61,362 nt of DNA. Source: Alphaproteobacteria bacterium. GTDB lineage: Bacteria; Pseudomonadota; Alphaproteobacteria; Reyranellales; Reyranellaceae. The position numbers were made by a program, and so were the translations under genes. Below are positions 32,234 through 42,718 of this stretch, piece by piece. The notes beneath the pieces were generated by a model. The model saw only the letters and a program-made list of their open reading frames with translations, was not told where the DNA came from and did not search any database. How positions within the stretch are numbered: position 1 is the first letter of the stretch; each line of letters begins with the position of its first letter. The stretch covers positions 1 through 61,362 of the forward strand of contig JAFKFK010000036.1 in NCBI GenBank assembly GCA_017307275.1, read 5' to 3'.

Positions 32234-33103
32234 ATGCGCAATCTTACCCCGACGTCGATCACCCAGGCCTTCGCCGACTATGCCCGCAATGCGCCGTCGG
32301 ACCGCGCCCGGACCTTGCTGGTTTCCCTAGCCGGCCATCTCCACAGCTTCGTGCGCGAGAACAAGGTGACGCAAGCGGAGTGGGGCGCCGCCATCGACGC
32401 GCTGACCCGCGCGACCAAGTTCACCGACGACAAGCGCAACGAATACATCCTCTTCTCTGATCTATTGGGCGTATCCTCGCTGATCGACATGGTGAACGCT
32501 TCTGGCAGCGGCACGCCGTCGTCAGTGCTCGGACCGTTCCATATCGAGGGGGCGCCTGAACTGCCGAATGGCGGTGACCTTTGGGGTGGTCAAGTCGGCG
32601 AACCGCTGGTCGTGAGCGGCAAGGTCGTCGACGCAAAGGGCGCTCCGGCCAAGGGTACGGTGCTGGCGCTGTGGCAGAACGCCGGCAACGGCCTTTATGC
32701 CCAGCAAGACTCGGCGCAATCGCCAACCAACTATCACGCGCGCCTTCCGGTGGCGGCCGACGGCAGCTTCTCTTTTTCGACGGTGCGCCCGGTCTCCTAC
32801 AAGGTGCCGGATGATGGTCCGGCCGGCGACATGCTGCGGATTCTGGGCCGCGACGCGTGGCGGCCGGCGCATCTGCATATGATCATCCAGGCGCCGGGCC
32901 ATCAGCCGTTGATCACCGAGTTCTTCCCCGAGGACGACGAGCATCTCGACGGCGATGCCGTGTTCGGCGTGCGCAGCGGGCTCGTGCTGCCCTTCGCCAG
33001 GGTGACGGACCGGGCGGCGCTGCCGGCCAACCTGGCCGCACGCGACACGCTGCCTCTGCCGGTCTGGTCGGCCAGACTCGACCTGACGCTCGCGCCGTCC
33101 TGA
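32234..33103 (+). CDS. Intradiol ring-cleavage dioxygenase (hydroxyquinol/catechol 1,2-dioxygenase family)
   Basis: A 289-residue non-heme Fe(III) dioxygenase. The N-terminal helical dimer domain (about 1-85) is followed by the beta core. Iron ligands fit Tyr in NGLYAQQD, Tyr in RPVSYKVPDDGP, and the two His in RPAHLHMII. SSVLGPFHIEGAP is the family lead-in. It should open hydroxyquinol or a related catechol between the two hydroxyls. No maleylacetate reductase or other pathway gene is adjacent; ABC importer genes follow 21 nt downstream. Confidence 0.92.
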   Translation: MRNLTPTSITQAFADYARNAPSDRARTLLVSLAGHLHSFVRENKVTQAEWGAAIDALTRATKFTDDKRNEYILFSDLLGVSSLIDMVNASGSGTPSSVLGPFHIEGAPELPNGGDLWGGQVGEPLVVSGKVVDAKGAPAKGTVLALWQNAGNGLYAQQDSAQSPTNYHARLPVAADGSFSFSTVRPVSYKVPDDGPAGDMLRILGRDAWRPAHLHMIIQAPGHQPLITEFFPEDDEHLDGDAVFGVRSGLVLPFARVTDRAALPANLAARDTLPLPVWSARLDLTLAPS

Positions 33104-33124
33104 TCTTCCTTAGACGATGACTTG

Positions 33125-33865
33125 ATGCGACTCGTCGGCGTTCGTGACGTCTCCAAGGATTTTGCCAACGGTGTGCGAGCCCTCGAAGGGACATCGCTCG
33201 ACATCGAGGCCGGCGAATTCCTGAGCGTGCTGGGGCCGTCGGGTTGCGGCAAGTCGACCTTGCTGCGCCTGATCGCGGGCCTCGCACAGCCCACCACCGG
33301 CACCATCGACTGGCCGTCGGGCAAGCCCGATCTCGGTTTCGTCTTTCAGGAACCGACCCTGATGCCTTGGACCACGGCGATTGCCAACGTGGCGTTGCCG
33401 CTCAAGCTCGCCGGCATCGCGCGCTCCGAACGCGACGCGCGGGCGGCCGAAGCCCTGAGCCATGTCGGGCTGGCGGGCTTCGAGCACAGCTATCCGCGCG
33501 AACTGTCGGGCGGCATGAAGATGCGCGTGTCGATCGCGCGGGCGCTGGTCACCGAGCCCAAGCTGCTGCTGATGGACGAACCTTTCGCGGCCCTCGACGA
33601 GATCACCCGCCGCCGGCTCAACACCGACCTTCTCGACCTGTGGCAGCGCACGCGCTTCACCGCGGTGTTCGTGACGCATTCTGTGTTCGAGTCGGTCTTC
33701 CTCTCGCAACGCATCGCCGTGATGAGTGCGCGGCCGGGCCGCGTGCTGTCCGAGCTCGCCATTCCCGCCGCTTATCCGCGGACCGAGTCCTTCGGCACGT
33801 CGGCAGAGTATGCTGCCCTTTGCCGGCTGGCTTCGGCTCAGCTTTCCGAGGCGCTGGCAGCATGA
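33125..33865 (+). CDS. ABC transporter ATP-binding protein (nitrate/sulfonate/taurine type)
   Basis: A 246-residue ATPase subunit with Walker A GPSGCGKST, Q-loop FVFQEPTLMPW, signature LSGGMKMRVSIARAL and Walker B LLLMDEPFAALD. The sequence around the Q-loop is of the SsuB/TauB group. I start it at ATG 33125; a TTG one codon upstream is possible. It partners the permease that begins 10 nt later. No binding protein gene is adjacent. Confidence 0.95.
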   Translation: MRLVGVRDVSKDFANGVRALEGTSLDIEAGEFLSVLGPSGCGKSTLLRLIAGLAQPTTGTIDWPSGKPDLGFVFQEPTLMPWTTAIANVALPLKLAGIARSERDARAAEALSHVGLAGFEHSYPRELSGGMKMRVSIARALVTEPKLLLMDEPFAALDEITRRRLNTDLLDLWQRTRFTAVFVTHSVFESVFLSQRIAVMSARPGRVLSELAIPAAYPRTESFGTSAEYAALCRLASAQLSEALAA

Positions 33866-33875
33866 CGAGGGCGGC

Positions 33876-34652
33876 ATGAGTGCGCGCTTCCTCGCGCCGG
33901 TCTTGGTCGGCCTCGTGATGCTTGGTCTCTGGGAAGGAGTCGTACGGGCGGCGGAGATCCCGCCCTATGTGCTGCCGGGCCCCATTCTCATCGCCAAGAC
34001 TCTGGTCAGCGACTGGTCGACGCTTTGGCCGGCCCTTGTCATCACGCTCGAGATCACGTTTCAGGCACTGATTGCAGCCGTCGTCGTCGGCGTTCTGCTG
34101 GCGGTGCTGTTCTCGCTGTCGCGCTGGATCGAACTGTCGTTCTTTCCTTACGCCATCATCCTGCAAGTGACGCCGATCGTGGCCATTGCGCCGCTGATCA
34201 TCGCCTGGGTCGACGACGTCAATCTCTCGCTGTTGATCTGCGCATGGCTGGTCGCCTTCTTTCCCATCTTGTCGAACACGGTGCTGGGCCTGCGCTCGGT
34301 CGATCGCAACCTACTCGACCTCTTCGAGCTTTATGGCGCGGGGCGCTGGCGCACGCTGGTCGACCTGCGCCTGCCGGCGGCCCTGCCATATTTCCTGGGC
34401 GGCCTGCGCATCTCGGGCGGCCTGGCGCTGATCGGTGCCGTCGTGGCCGAGTTCGTGGCGGGCTCAGGCGGGCGGGAGTCGGGGCTCGCCTATCGCATTC
34501 TCGAATCGGGATACCAGCTCAAGATCCCGCGCATGTTTGCGGCACTCGTGCTGATCTCGCTGGCCGGTATCGCCATCTATCTGTTGCTGTCGTTGCTCTC
34601 GCACCTGCTGTTGCGCCGTTGGCATGAAAGCGCCATCAGCACCGAGAGGTAA
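33876..34652 (+). CDS. ABC transporter permease (SsuC/TauC type)
   Basis: A 258-residue inner-membrane permease with about six helices. The cytoplasmic coupling loop is LFELYGAGRWRTLVDLRLPAALP, the EAA motif of this family. IPPYVLPGP near the N-terminus is also typical. With the ATPase it imports an aromatic, sulfonate or thiamine-precursor-like solute. The dioxygenase beside it hints at aromatic substrates, but this is inference. The receptor must be encoded elsewhere. Confidence 0.95.
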   Translation: MSARFLAPVLVGLVMLGLWEGVVRAAEIPPYVLPGPILIAKTLVSDWSTLWPALVITLEITFQALIAAVVVGVLLAVLFSLSRWIELSFFPYAIILQVTPIVAIAPLIIAWVDDVNLSLLICAWLVAFFPILSNTVLGLRSVDRNLLDLFELYGAGRWRTLVDLRLPAALPYFLGGLRISGGLALIGAVVAEFVAGSGGRESGLAYRILESGYQLKIPRMFAALVLISLAGIAIYLLLSLLSHLLLRRWHESAISTER

Positions 34653-34655
34653 TTC

Positions 34656-35873
34656 TCATCGCATCGCGGCGCGGGCCAGCAGGAACGAGCAGATCGCGAC
34701 ACCGGCCGCCAGCAGGAGATAGCCCGCCTCGTAGGAGTGGGTGATCGCCAGGACCGTGCGAAACAGCAGCGGCGAGAGGAGCGCGCCGAAAAAAACAAAG
34801 AGCTGCGTGGCGCCGGTGAATTCTGCGGCCCGGCCCGGCGGCGCGCGCGAGGCACTCTCGGCGATGAAGACGCCGTTCCAGCCGACGGCAGTGCCGCCCA
34901 GTACCGCACAGACGATGTAGACGGCAGTGGTCGGCCACTCGGGGGTCGAAAAGGCCATTGTCGTTGCAGCGATTGCTACGATGCCGCCGATGCCCGCCAG
35001 CACGGCCGAGGGGCGCCGAAGCAGGTCGGCCAGGGCGCCCCAGAAGACGCGGCCGAAGGCGCCTGTGACTGTCGCCGCCGAAAGTAGCGCCCCCGCCAAC
35101 ACGTAAGACATTTTCAGGCCGTCGACGGCGTAGACGACCGTGAAGTTCACGACGATCGCCTGTGTCGCAGAGAACAGCATGCCGATGAAGCACATCGGCC
35201 GCAGGATCGGGTCGCGCCAGGCGAGGCGCAGCGGCTCGAATATCTCGGCCGCCGTAGGCAGGAATCGCTGCCCGGCCACGTTGCCTCTGTGCTCTTCGTC
35301 GTAGAGCCGGCGCAACGGCTGAACGGCGACGACGGTTGCGAGCGACAGGAAGCCGATGCTGGCTGCAGCCCAGCGCCACCCGAAATCGAGCGCCAGGGTG
35401 GGCAGCACTGCGCCGCAGATCGCGAAGCCTACCGGCACGCCGCTTTGCTTCAGCGAGAAGGTGACGTTGGCGAGGCGCGGCGGTGAGACGCGCGCCAGGA
35501 TGTGGGAACTGGCGATGGTGAGTGGTCCCGAACCGAGGCCAACGATCAGTGCCGAGAGGGCGGCCATCGCCACGCCGCCCACGGCGAAGACGAAGGAGCC
35601 GATGGCTGCCACGGTAAGGCCGGTCTGGATGAAGCGGATCGGCCCCAGGCGCCGGTTGATCGCGCCGCCGCCCAGGGTCGAGATCATCGCCGCGAGATAG
35701 ACCAGCGAGACATAATAGGCGACATCGGCGGCGGCGACGCCCAGCGCCGGTGCAGCGGCGGGTGCCAGCACCGAGGCCTGGTTGAAGCCCATCGTCGCGA
35801 CGACCTGCACGAGGGTGAGGGAGACAAGGGCGATCAGATAACGGCGGAGGTCGGTCGGCGCGGCAGAAGACAT
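34656..35873 (-). CDS. MFS transporter
   Basis: A 405-residue major facilitator protein with twelve predicted helices in two halves. The loop between helices 2 and 3 reads GGGAINRRLGPIR, a form of the MFS A motif. The substrate is not evident. It is convergent with the ABC permease gene, with only 3 nt between the stops, and no terminator is visible there. Confidence 0.93.
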   Translation of the reverse strand: MSSAAPTDLRRYLIALVSLTLVQVVATMGFNQASVLAPAAAPALGVAAADVAYYVSLVYLAAMISTLGGGAINRRLGPIRFIQTGLTVAAIGSFVFAVGGVAMAALSALIVGLGSGPLTIASSHILARVSPPRLANVTFSLKQSGVPVGFAICGAVLPTLALDFGWRWAAASIGFLSLATVVAVQPLRRLYDEEHRGNVAGQRFLPTAAEIFEPLRLAWRDPILRPMCFIGMLFSATQAIVVNFTVVYAVDGLKMSYVLAGALLSAATVTGAFGRVFWGALADLLRRPSAVLAGIGGIVAIAATTMAFSTPEWPTTAVYIVCAVLGGTAVGWNGVFIAESASRAPPGRAAEFTGATQLFVFFGALLSPLLFRTVLAITHSYEAGYLLLAAGVAICSFLLARAAMR

Positions 35874-35904
35874 TGCGCGGCGACTATAACGTGCGGGCTG
35901 TTTT

Positions 35905-36741
35905 CTACCTCAAGCCACTGAGGAAAGTTTCGACCAGCGGTGACCAGGTTGCTGCGCCGTTGCTTGCGCCGGCAAGGCTGTGGCCATCTCGGCCAAATGG
36001 TCCGAGCGGCGTGTAGGTCGCCTTGCCACCCGCCTTGTCGTAGGCCTCGGCCATCCGCTTGGCGAGTGCGGGCTCGAAGAAGCTGTCGTTCTCGGCGTAG
36101 ATCCAGAGCATCGGCACCCGCGCCGTTGCACCGTATTTCGCTGCCGCGTCGACCAGCGCGTTCGGCGTGCAGTTGCCGATGCCACCGCCGGCGAGTTTTT
36201 GCTGCCCGCCGCGGCCGCCGGCAAAGTTGATCATGCCGGAAACGCCGGGCGGGTTGCGGCTCGACAAGGCGATGGCCGCCCAGCCGCCGGCCGACTGACC
36301 GACGACGATCGTGCGGTCGGGCGCGACATAGGGCTGGCTGCGCATGTAGTCGATCGTGGCCTGGATGTCGGTCGCGCTTTGCAGGCCGGCGTTGAAATAG
36401 TCCGGCGAATCGCAGAAGCCATAGCCCTCGGCCCAGGTGCCGCCGCTGTCGCCATAGCCGCGGCGTATCGGCAGAGCGACGACGTAGCCGCGCGCCAGGA
36501 ACCAGGAGGAAAGGGTGGTGTAGCGCGGCCGTTCCATGGTGGCGCGTCGCGAGCCGTCGGCCGGCGAGCCGTGATTGATGACGACCAGCGGCTGGCGTGC
36601 CTCGCCCGGCAGCCGCAGCACCGTGGCGATCAGGTGCGATCCGCCCGGGCCGGGCACGCGCACGATCTGCTCGCGCTCCTGTGCCGCCGCCGGCCATGCC
36701 AGCACGAAGAGGAGCAGGCCGACCAGGACGCGCAGACGCAT
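35905..36741 (-). CDS. Exported alpha/beta hydrolase (dienelactone-hydrolase/peptidase-like)
   Basis: A 278-residue secreted hydrolase. A signal peptide (MRLRVLVGLLLFVLAWPAAA) precedes the domain. The nucleophile elbow is VGQSAGG, the oxyanion region is VINHGSPADG, and candidate Asp and His are in YAENDSFF and GRDGHSL. The function may be esterase or peptidase. The start at 36741 gives a proper signal peptide. It lies 10 nt after the uvrB stop, on the same strand, and may be read from the uvrB transcript. Confidence 0.92.
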   Translation of the reverse strand: MRLRVLVGLLLFVLAWPAAAQEREQIVRVPGPGGSHLIATVLRLPGEARQPLVVINHGSPADGSRRATMERPRYTTLSSWFLARGYVVALPIRRGYGDSGGTWAEGYGFCDSPDYFNAGLQSATDIQATIDYMRSQPYVAPDRTIVVGQSAGGWAAIALSSRNPPGVSGMINFAGGRGGQQKLAGGGIGNCTPNALVDAAAKYGATARVPMLWIYAENDSFFEPALAKRMAEAYDKAGGKATYTPLGPFGRDGHSLAGASNGAATWSPLVETFLSGLR

Positions 36742-36751
36742 GGCGTACTCT

Positions 36752-38947
<2,196 letters not shown>

Positions 38948-38984
38948 GGCCTGCATTATATGATGCTCGAATGACGGTCCGGCA

Positions 38985-39737
38985 ATGCTAGCTTCCGCCC
39001 CCGCCATGCCCGACCTGTTGAGTACTCCCTTCCTGATTTCGGCCGTCGTTGCCTGCATTGCAGGCATGGTGCGCGGCTTCGCGGGCTTCGGCGCCGCCAT
39101 GCTGATGACGCCGGTGTTTTCGGCGCTCTACGGACCCGCCGTTGGCATCGCGCTCTGCCTGCTGCTGGAAATTGCCGTGGCGCTGCCGCTGTTGCCCGGG
39201 GTCGTGCGCCTCGTCGACTGGCGCCGTATCGGCTTGCTGCTGGTGGCGGCGGCAATCGGCGTACCGTTCGGTAACCTCATGTTGACCTGGGCCGAACCCG
39301 AACCGATGCGCTGGGCGATTTCCGCCATCGTTCTCTCTGCTGTCATAATGCTGGCAAGCGGCTGGCGGTTTTCAGGTCGGCCAGGCACTGCGACTACTCT
39401 CACGGCAGGTGCGACCAGCGGCTTCCTGAATGGCCTTTCGGGCATGGCCGGTCCGCCGATCGCATTCTATTATCTTGCAGGCGAGGATCCGGCGGCGCGC
39501 GTGCGGGCCAATCTCACGACCTACTTCGTCTTCGTGGATTTGTTCGCCATCGCGGCTTTCGCGTCGCGTGATCTGATCGGGTGGAGCACTGGCGTCAACG
39601 GGTTGTTTCTGGCGCCGGCAGTCATGGCGGGGGGCTTACTCGGCGAGCGCTTGTTTCCGTTGGCCAGCGAACGCTTCTACCGGCGTCTGGCGCTGCTGCT
39701 ATTGGTCTGCGTCGCTGTGGGTTCCTTGCTGCTATAG
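38985..39737 (+). CDS. TSUP family sulfite/sulfonate-exporter-like membrane protein
   Basis: A 250-residue TauE/SafE-type protein with about eight helices in two repeats. The repeat motif appears as GMVRGFAGFGAAML near the N-terminus and GFLNGLSGMAGPPIAFY in the second half. It probably exports a sulfur-containing or carboxylate anion. ATG 39006 is an alternative start. It is divergent from uvrB with 37 bp between. Confidence 0.92.
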   Translation: MLASAPAMPDLLSTPFLISAVVACIAGMVRGFAGFGAAMLMTPVFSALYGPAVGIALCLLLEIAVALPLLPGVVRLVDWRRIGLLLVAAAIGVPFGNLMLTWAEPEPMRWAISAIVLSAVIMLASGWRFSGRPGTATTLTAGATSGFLNGLSGMAGPPIAFYYLAGEDPAARVRANLTTYFVFVDLFAIAAFASRDLIGWSTGVNGLFLAPAVMAGGLLGERLFPLASERFYRRLALLLLVCVAVGSLLL

Positions 39738-39745
39738 GACTCGAC

Positions 39746-40447
39746 ATGAGGATCTGGGACAAGATCGTGGAAGGAATGAACAGCCTCGGCATTGCCGAGT
39801 TGCTGGGTCTGTCTTCGCCGCCCGCTGACGATGGTGGCCATCCCGGCCTGCGTCAGATCGGTTTCACGATCGGCGTCATTGCGCTCGGTGCCAAGATGGC
39901 GCGGGTCGATGGCGAAGTATCGGAGACCGAGATCGACGCATTCCGTGCCTTCTTCCAGGTGCCGCCGGGCGAGGAGGCCAACGTCCAGCGCTTCTTCGAT
40001 CTCGCCAAGCGCGATGCCGGCGGTTTCGAGACCTATGCGCGACAGGTTGCGGCGCTCTTCCCCGACGCGCCGGAAATTCTCGAGAACGTGATCGAGGGTT
40101 TGTTCAGCATTGCGCAGGCCGATGGCCAGATCGACGCGGCGGAGGCCGACTATCTTGCCAAGGTCGCACGCCTTTTCGGTCTGGAAAGCTCGCGCTTCGA
40201 GCGCGCCAAGGCGGCAGCACTCGGCGTCATGGAGTGCGAGCCCTGCATCGTGTTGGGTATCGATCCGCTGGCGACCGACGAGCAGATCCGCGAAGCGTGG
40301 CTGCGCCAGGTTCGCGCCAATCATCCGGACCGTCTGATGGCGCAGGGTTTGCCGGAAGAGGCCATCGCCGTGGCCAACCGCAAGCTGGCGCTGATCAACG
40401 ATGCCTACGATCGCCTGCGCCGCCAGCGCGGACTGGTTGCCGCCTGA
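39746..40447 (+). CDS. DjlA-like protein, TerB plus C-terminal J domain
   Basis: A 233-residue cytoplasmic protein. An N-terminal TerB-like helical domain (GFTIGVIALGAKMARVDGEV and GLFSIAQADGQIDAAEADY) is followed by a C-terminal J domain with the HPD tripeptide (RANHPDRLM), which stimulates DnaK. Unlike E. coli DjlA there is no N-terminal membrane segment. The ATG at 39746 follows the TSUP stop by 8 nt; the amidase begins 2 nt after its stop. Confidence 0.94.
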   Translation: MRIWDKIVEGMNSLGIAELLGLSSPPADDGGHPGLRQIGFTIGVIALGAKMARVDGEVSETEIDAFRAFFQVPPGEEANVQRFFDLAKRDAGGFETYARQVAALFPDAPEILENVIEGLFSIAQADGQIDAAEADYLAKVARLFGLESSRFERAKAAALGVMECEPCIVLGIDPLATDEQIREAWLRQVRANHPDRLMAQGLPEEAIAVANRKLALINDAYDRLRRQRGLVAA

Positions 40448-40449
40448 AC

Positions 40450-41139
40450 GTGAAGCTCGTCGAGCAGCCATCGCCCAATCACGCGCCGCGGCCCGAGGGT
40501 GCGGCCGTCGATATCCTGGTGCTGCATTACACCGAGCTGCCGCTACAGGAGTCGCTCGACATCCTGTGCGACAGCACGCGAGAGCATCGCGTGAGCTCGC
40601 ACTATGTCCTCGCTGAGGATGGCACGGCCTACCGGCTGGTGCCCGAGGATCGCACCGCCTGGCACGCCGGCCGTTCATGGTGGCGTGGTCGCGAAGCATT
40701 GAACGCAACGTCGATCGGCGTCGAGATCGTCAACTTGCACGGCGATCGGCACGACTATCCGCCGGTTCAGATCGCGGCATTGATCGAGCTTTGCCACGGC
40801 ATCCTGGCGCGCCATCCCGCCATCGTGCCGCGCAATGTCGTAGGCCATTCCGACATCGCGCCACAGCGCAAGGTCGACCCGGGCCGCCGTTTTCCGTGGA
40901 AGGTCCTGGCCGATGCGGGTGTCGGCGTCTGGCCAAGAGCCGGTGCGCGTCCGCTCGACGGCGATTTTCAGAAAGCCCTGCAGCGTTTCGGCTATGCGCC
41001 TCCGCTCGCCGTTCCGCCGAAGGAGATCATCAAGGCCTTCCAGCGCCACTACCGGCCGGCACAAGTCGACGGCATGGCCGACCCAGAGACGCGAACCCTG
41101 TTGGCGGGGCTGCTTGACCCGCTGGGGGGAGCGGCCTAG
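40450..41139 (+). CDS. N-acetylmuramoyl-L-alanine amidase (AmpD-like)
   Basis: A 229-residue amidase_2 protein. Zinc and catalytic residues are in VLHYTE (His26) and VGHSDIAPQRKVDPG. A C-terminal peptidoglycan-binding-type helical domain (about 165-229) follows, as in AmpD/AmiD relatives. With no signal peptide it should act in the cytoplasm on recycled muropeptides. Start is GTG, two bases after the DjlA-like stop. The gene ends 9 nt before rnpB. Confidence 0.93.
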   Translation: MKLVEQPSPNHAPRPEGAAVDILVLHYTELPLQESLDILCDSTREHRVSSHYVLAEDGTAYRLVPEDRTAWHAGRSWWRGREALNATSIGVEIVNLHGDRHDYPPVQIAALIELCHGILARHPAIVPRNVVGHSDIAPQRKVDPGRRFPWKVLADAGVGVWPRAGARPLDGDFQKALQRFGYAPPLAVPPKEIIKAFQRHYRPAQVDGMADPETRTLLAGLLDPLGGAA

Positions 41140-41148
41140 TCAGGCGCC

Positions 41149-41538
41149 GGATCAGACGGCTGGATGGCTGCACTCGATCGGGCAACCGATCGGGTGAGGA
41201 AAGTCCGGGCTCCACGGAGACACGGTGCCGGTTAACGGCCGGCGGGGGCGACCCCAGGGAAAGTGCCACAGAGAACAGACCGCCGGGCCAGCTTGCTGGT
41301 CAGGTAAGGGTGAAACGGTGGGGTAAGAGCCCACCGCGCGACCGGCAACGGAAGCGGCACGGCAAACCCCACCGGGAGCAAGACCAAATAGGGGCGGCAC
41401 GCCGGGCAACCGGCAGCGGTGTTTCCGCGTCGTCGCCCGGGTCGGTCGCGCGAGGTGCTCGGTAACGGGCATCCCAGAGGAATGGCCATCCATCGCCTTC
41501 GGGTGAGGACAGAACCCGGCTTACAGGCCGTCTGATCC
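41149..41538 (+). ncRNA. rnpB: RNase P RNA, type A
   Basis: The catalytic RNA of RNase P, which matures tRNA 5' ends. The P1 stem is the perfect 12-bp pair of 41149-41160 with 41527-41538. The conserved 5' core GAGGAAAGTCCGGGCTCC (from 41197) and 3' core ACAGAACCCGGCTTACAG (from 41509) are present, as are AGGGTGAAACGGTGGGGTAAG and TGAGGA boxes. The length of about 390 nt fits alphaproteobacteria. TCCTCTTTC follows directly, as an ending U-tract after P1. Ends are placed by P1 and may be off by a few bases. Confidence 0.97.
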
Positions 41539-41556
41539 TCTTTCATCGCGCCTGGA

Positions 41557-41580
41557 GCGGTTCCGCTTAAACGGAAACGC
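41557..41580 (+). repeat. Imperfect palindrome after rnpB
   Basis: GCG, one mismatch, TTCCG, a CTTAAA loop, CGGAA, one mismatch, CGC. It is close to the TTCCGTTTAAACGGAA palindromes dispersed in many alphaproteobacterial genomes. It is the only copy I see in this window. It could also help end rnpB transcription. Confidence 0.5.
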
Positions 41581-41605
41581 ATTGCACGAGGCTCGATGCT
41601 CCAGC

Positions 41606-42247
41606 TCAGTGCCAGTCCTTGGTGTAGACGAACTTCGGCATGCTCCAATTGTAGCGCAGGGCAAGCAGCCGGAGGATCAGGCCGACGGCCATGGCCAGAA
41701 CCGCAGAGGGCCCGTGCGGGAGGTTCACGTAGGGACCGGCGACATAGACGAGACCGGTGATGACGGAGACGGTCGCGTACAGCTCCGATCGAAAGAGCAG
41801 CGGCACTTCCGTGCACAGGATGTCGCGCAGAACGCCGCCCACGCACCCTGTGATCATCCCCGACGCGATCACGATGATCAGCGGCATCTTCATCTCGATG
41901 GCCACGCCGCAGCCTATGACGGTGAAGACAACGAGACCGACCGCATCGAGAAAGAGGAACATGCGCCGCAGCGAGTGCATGAAGCGGGCGATGGCGATGG
42001 TCGCGATCGCCGCGCCGCCGGTGACCAGCAGATAGCTCGGGTTCTCTATCCACGAAAGAGGATGATGATCGAGGAGGACGTCGCGCGCTGAGCCGCCGCC
42101 AAGGGCGGTAATGCATCCGAGCAGAAAGACGCCGACCCAATCCATCTCCCGACGACCCGCCGCAAGCGCGGCTGTCATGGCTTCTGCGACGATTGCTATG
42201 AGATAGAGAACATGAATGAAGTTATCGGTTTCCGACCAACTGATCAT
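41606..42247 (-). CDS. TRIC/UPF0126-type membrane channel protein
   Basis: A 213-residue protein of seven hydrophobic segments, built from two similar halves with the Gly motifs ALGGGSARDVLL and GCVGGVLRDILC. These are the hallmarks of the UPF0126 family, whose members are related to trimeric intracellular cation channels and may conduct potassium. I use the ATG at 42247, which has a purine-rich GGATGGGGCG before it. It is convergent with rnpB. Confidence 0.92.
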   Translation of the reverse strand: MISWSETDNFIHVLYLIAIVAEAMTAALAAGRREMDWVGVFLLGCITALGGGSARDVLLDHHPLSWIENPSYLLVTGGAAIATIAIARFMHSLRRMFLFLDAVGLVVFTVIGCGVAIEMKMPLIIVIASGMITGCVGGVLRDILCTEVPLLFRSELYATVSVITGLVYVAGPYVNLPHGPSAVLAMAVGLILRLLALRYNWSMPKFVYTKDWH

Positions 42248-42561
42248 CGCCCCATCCTGCCTCATCAAATTGGGCGCTGCCATCAGGTCGGTCCCCCAAC
42301 TCTCGCTCTCGCGGCGCCAGCGAGCCTGCGGCCGATGAAAGCCGGTCGCCGCATGTCCAGCGCAATGCGCTGGAGAGGAGCAAGACAGAAGGACATGCGT
42401 ACGCGTGACGGGACCTTCGTGTCAGGGCGCAGGTCGAGAGGACAGGCGGGCGAAGTGCCAGCCTAGTGGCTGGCTTGATTGGGGGCAGGGGCGCTTCCCA
42501 TTTGTCAGGTGCCGCACCACAAATCGCGATTACAACACCTTGCGTTCCCTTACCGTGAGCG

Positions 42562-42577
42562 CACAATAGATATTGTG
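42562..42577. promoter_or_regulatory. Perfect 16-bp palindrome upstream of mraZ
   Basis: CACAATA and TATTGTG flank a 2-bp centre. It lies 48 bp before the first MraZ box. It looks like a dimeric regulator site. The regulator is unknown. Confidence 0.55.
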
Positions 42578-42590
42578 TCTAAGGCCTTCA

Positions 42591-42606
42591 GATTCCTTGT
42601 GGATTC
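42591..42606. promoter_or_regulatory. Pair of GANTC (CcrM) sites
   Basis: GATTC occurs at 42591 and 42602, one helical turn apart, between the palindrome and the MraZ boxes. In alphaproteobacteria GANTC is methylated by CcrM and can tie division-gene promoters to the cell cycle through GcrA. Function here is inferred from position. Confidence 0.5.
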
Positions 42607-42624
42607 CTGTGTTTGTGAATTGCA

Positions 42625-42659
42625 CCCCAGGCTTTCCCATGGTATCCCATTGTATCCCG
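42625..42659 (-). promoter_or_regulatory. Four phased MraZ boxes
   Basis: On the minus strand TGGGN-type boxes lie at exact 10-bp steps: 42655-42659 (CGGGA), 42645-42649 (TGGGA), 42635-42639 (TGGGA) and 42625-42629 (TGGGG). Repeats of this kind with 5-nt spacers are the known binding site of MraZ, which controls its own operon. Confidence 0.85.
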
Positions 42660-42718
42660 TGTAACAGGAAACGCAGGAGCGTGGGGCACCTGCGGCGGGA
42701 TGTAGGGGGAGAAGGGCC

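Larger units (their letters stand above)
42248..42718. promoter_or_regulatory. Promoter region of the dcw cluster
   Basis: 471 bp without a supported gene. The left part should hold the leftward promoter of the TRIC-type gene and shows nothing recognisable. The right part, 42560-42660, holds a 16-bp palindrome, two GATTC sites and four phased MraZ boxes, so it is the control region of mraZ and the division genes. Confidence 0.75.

Noticed and set aside
33125..34652. Assigning the ABC importer as a taurine or sulfonate system
   Set aside because: No receptor and no sulfonate dioxygenase or monooxygenase gene is nearby, so the substrate cannot be named.
41149..41538. Open frames on both strands across this segment
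   Set aside because: The conserved RNase P RNA cores and the 12-bp P1 stem explain the region.
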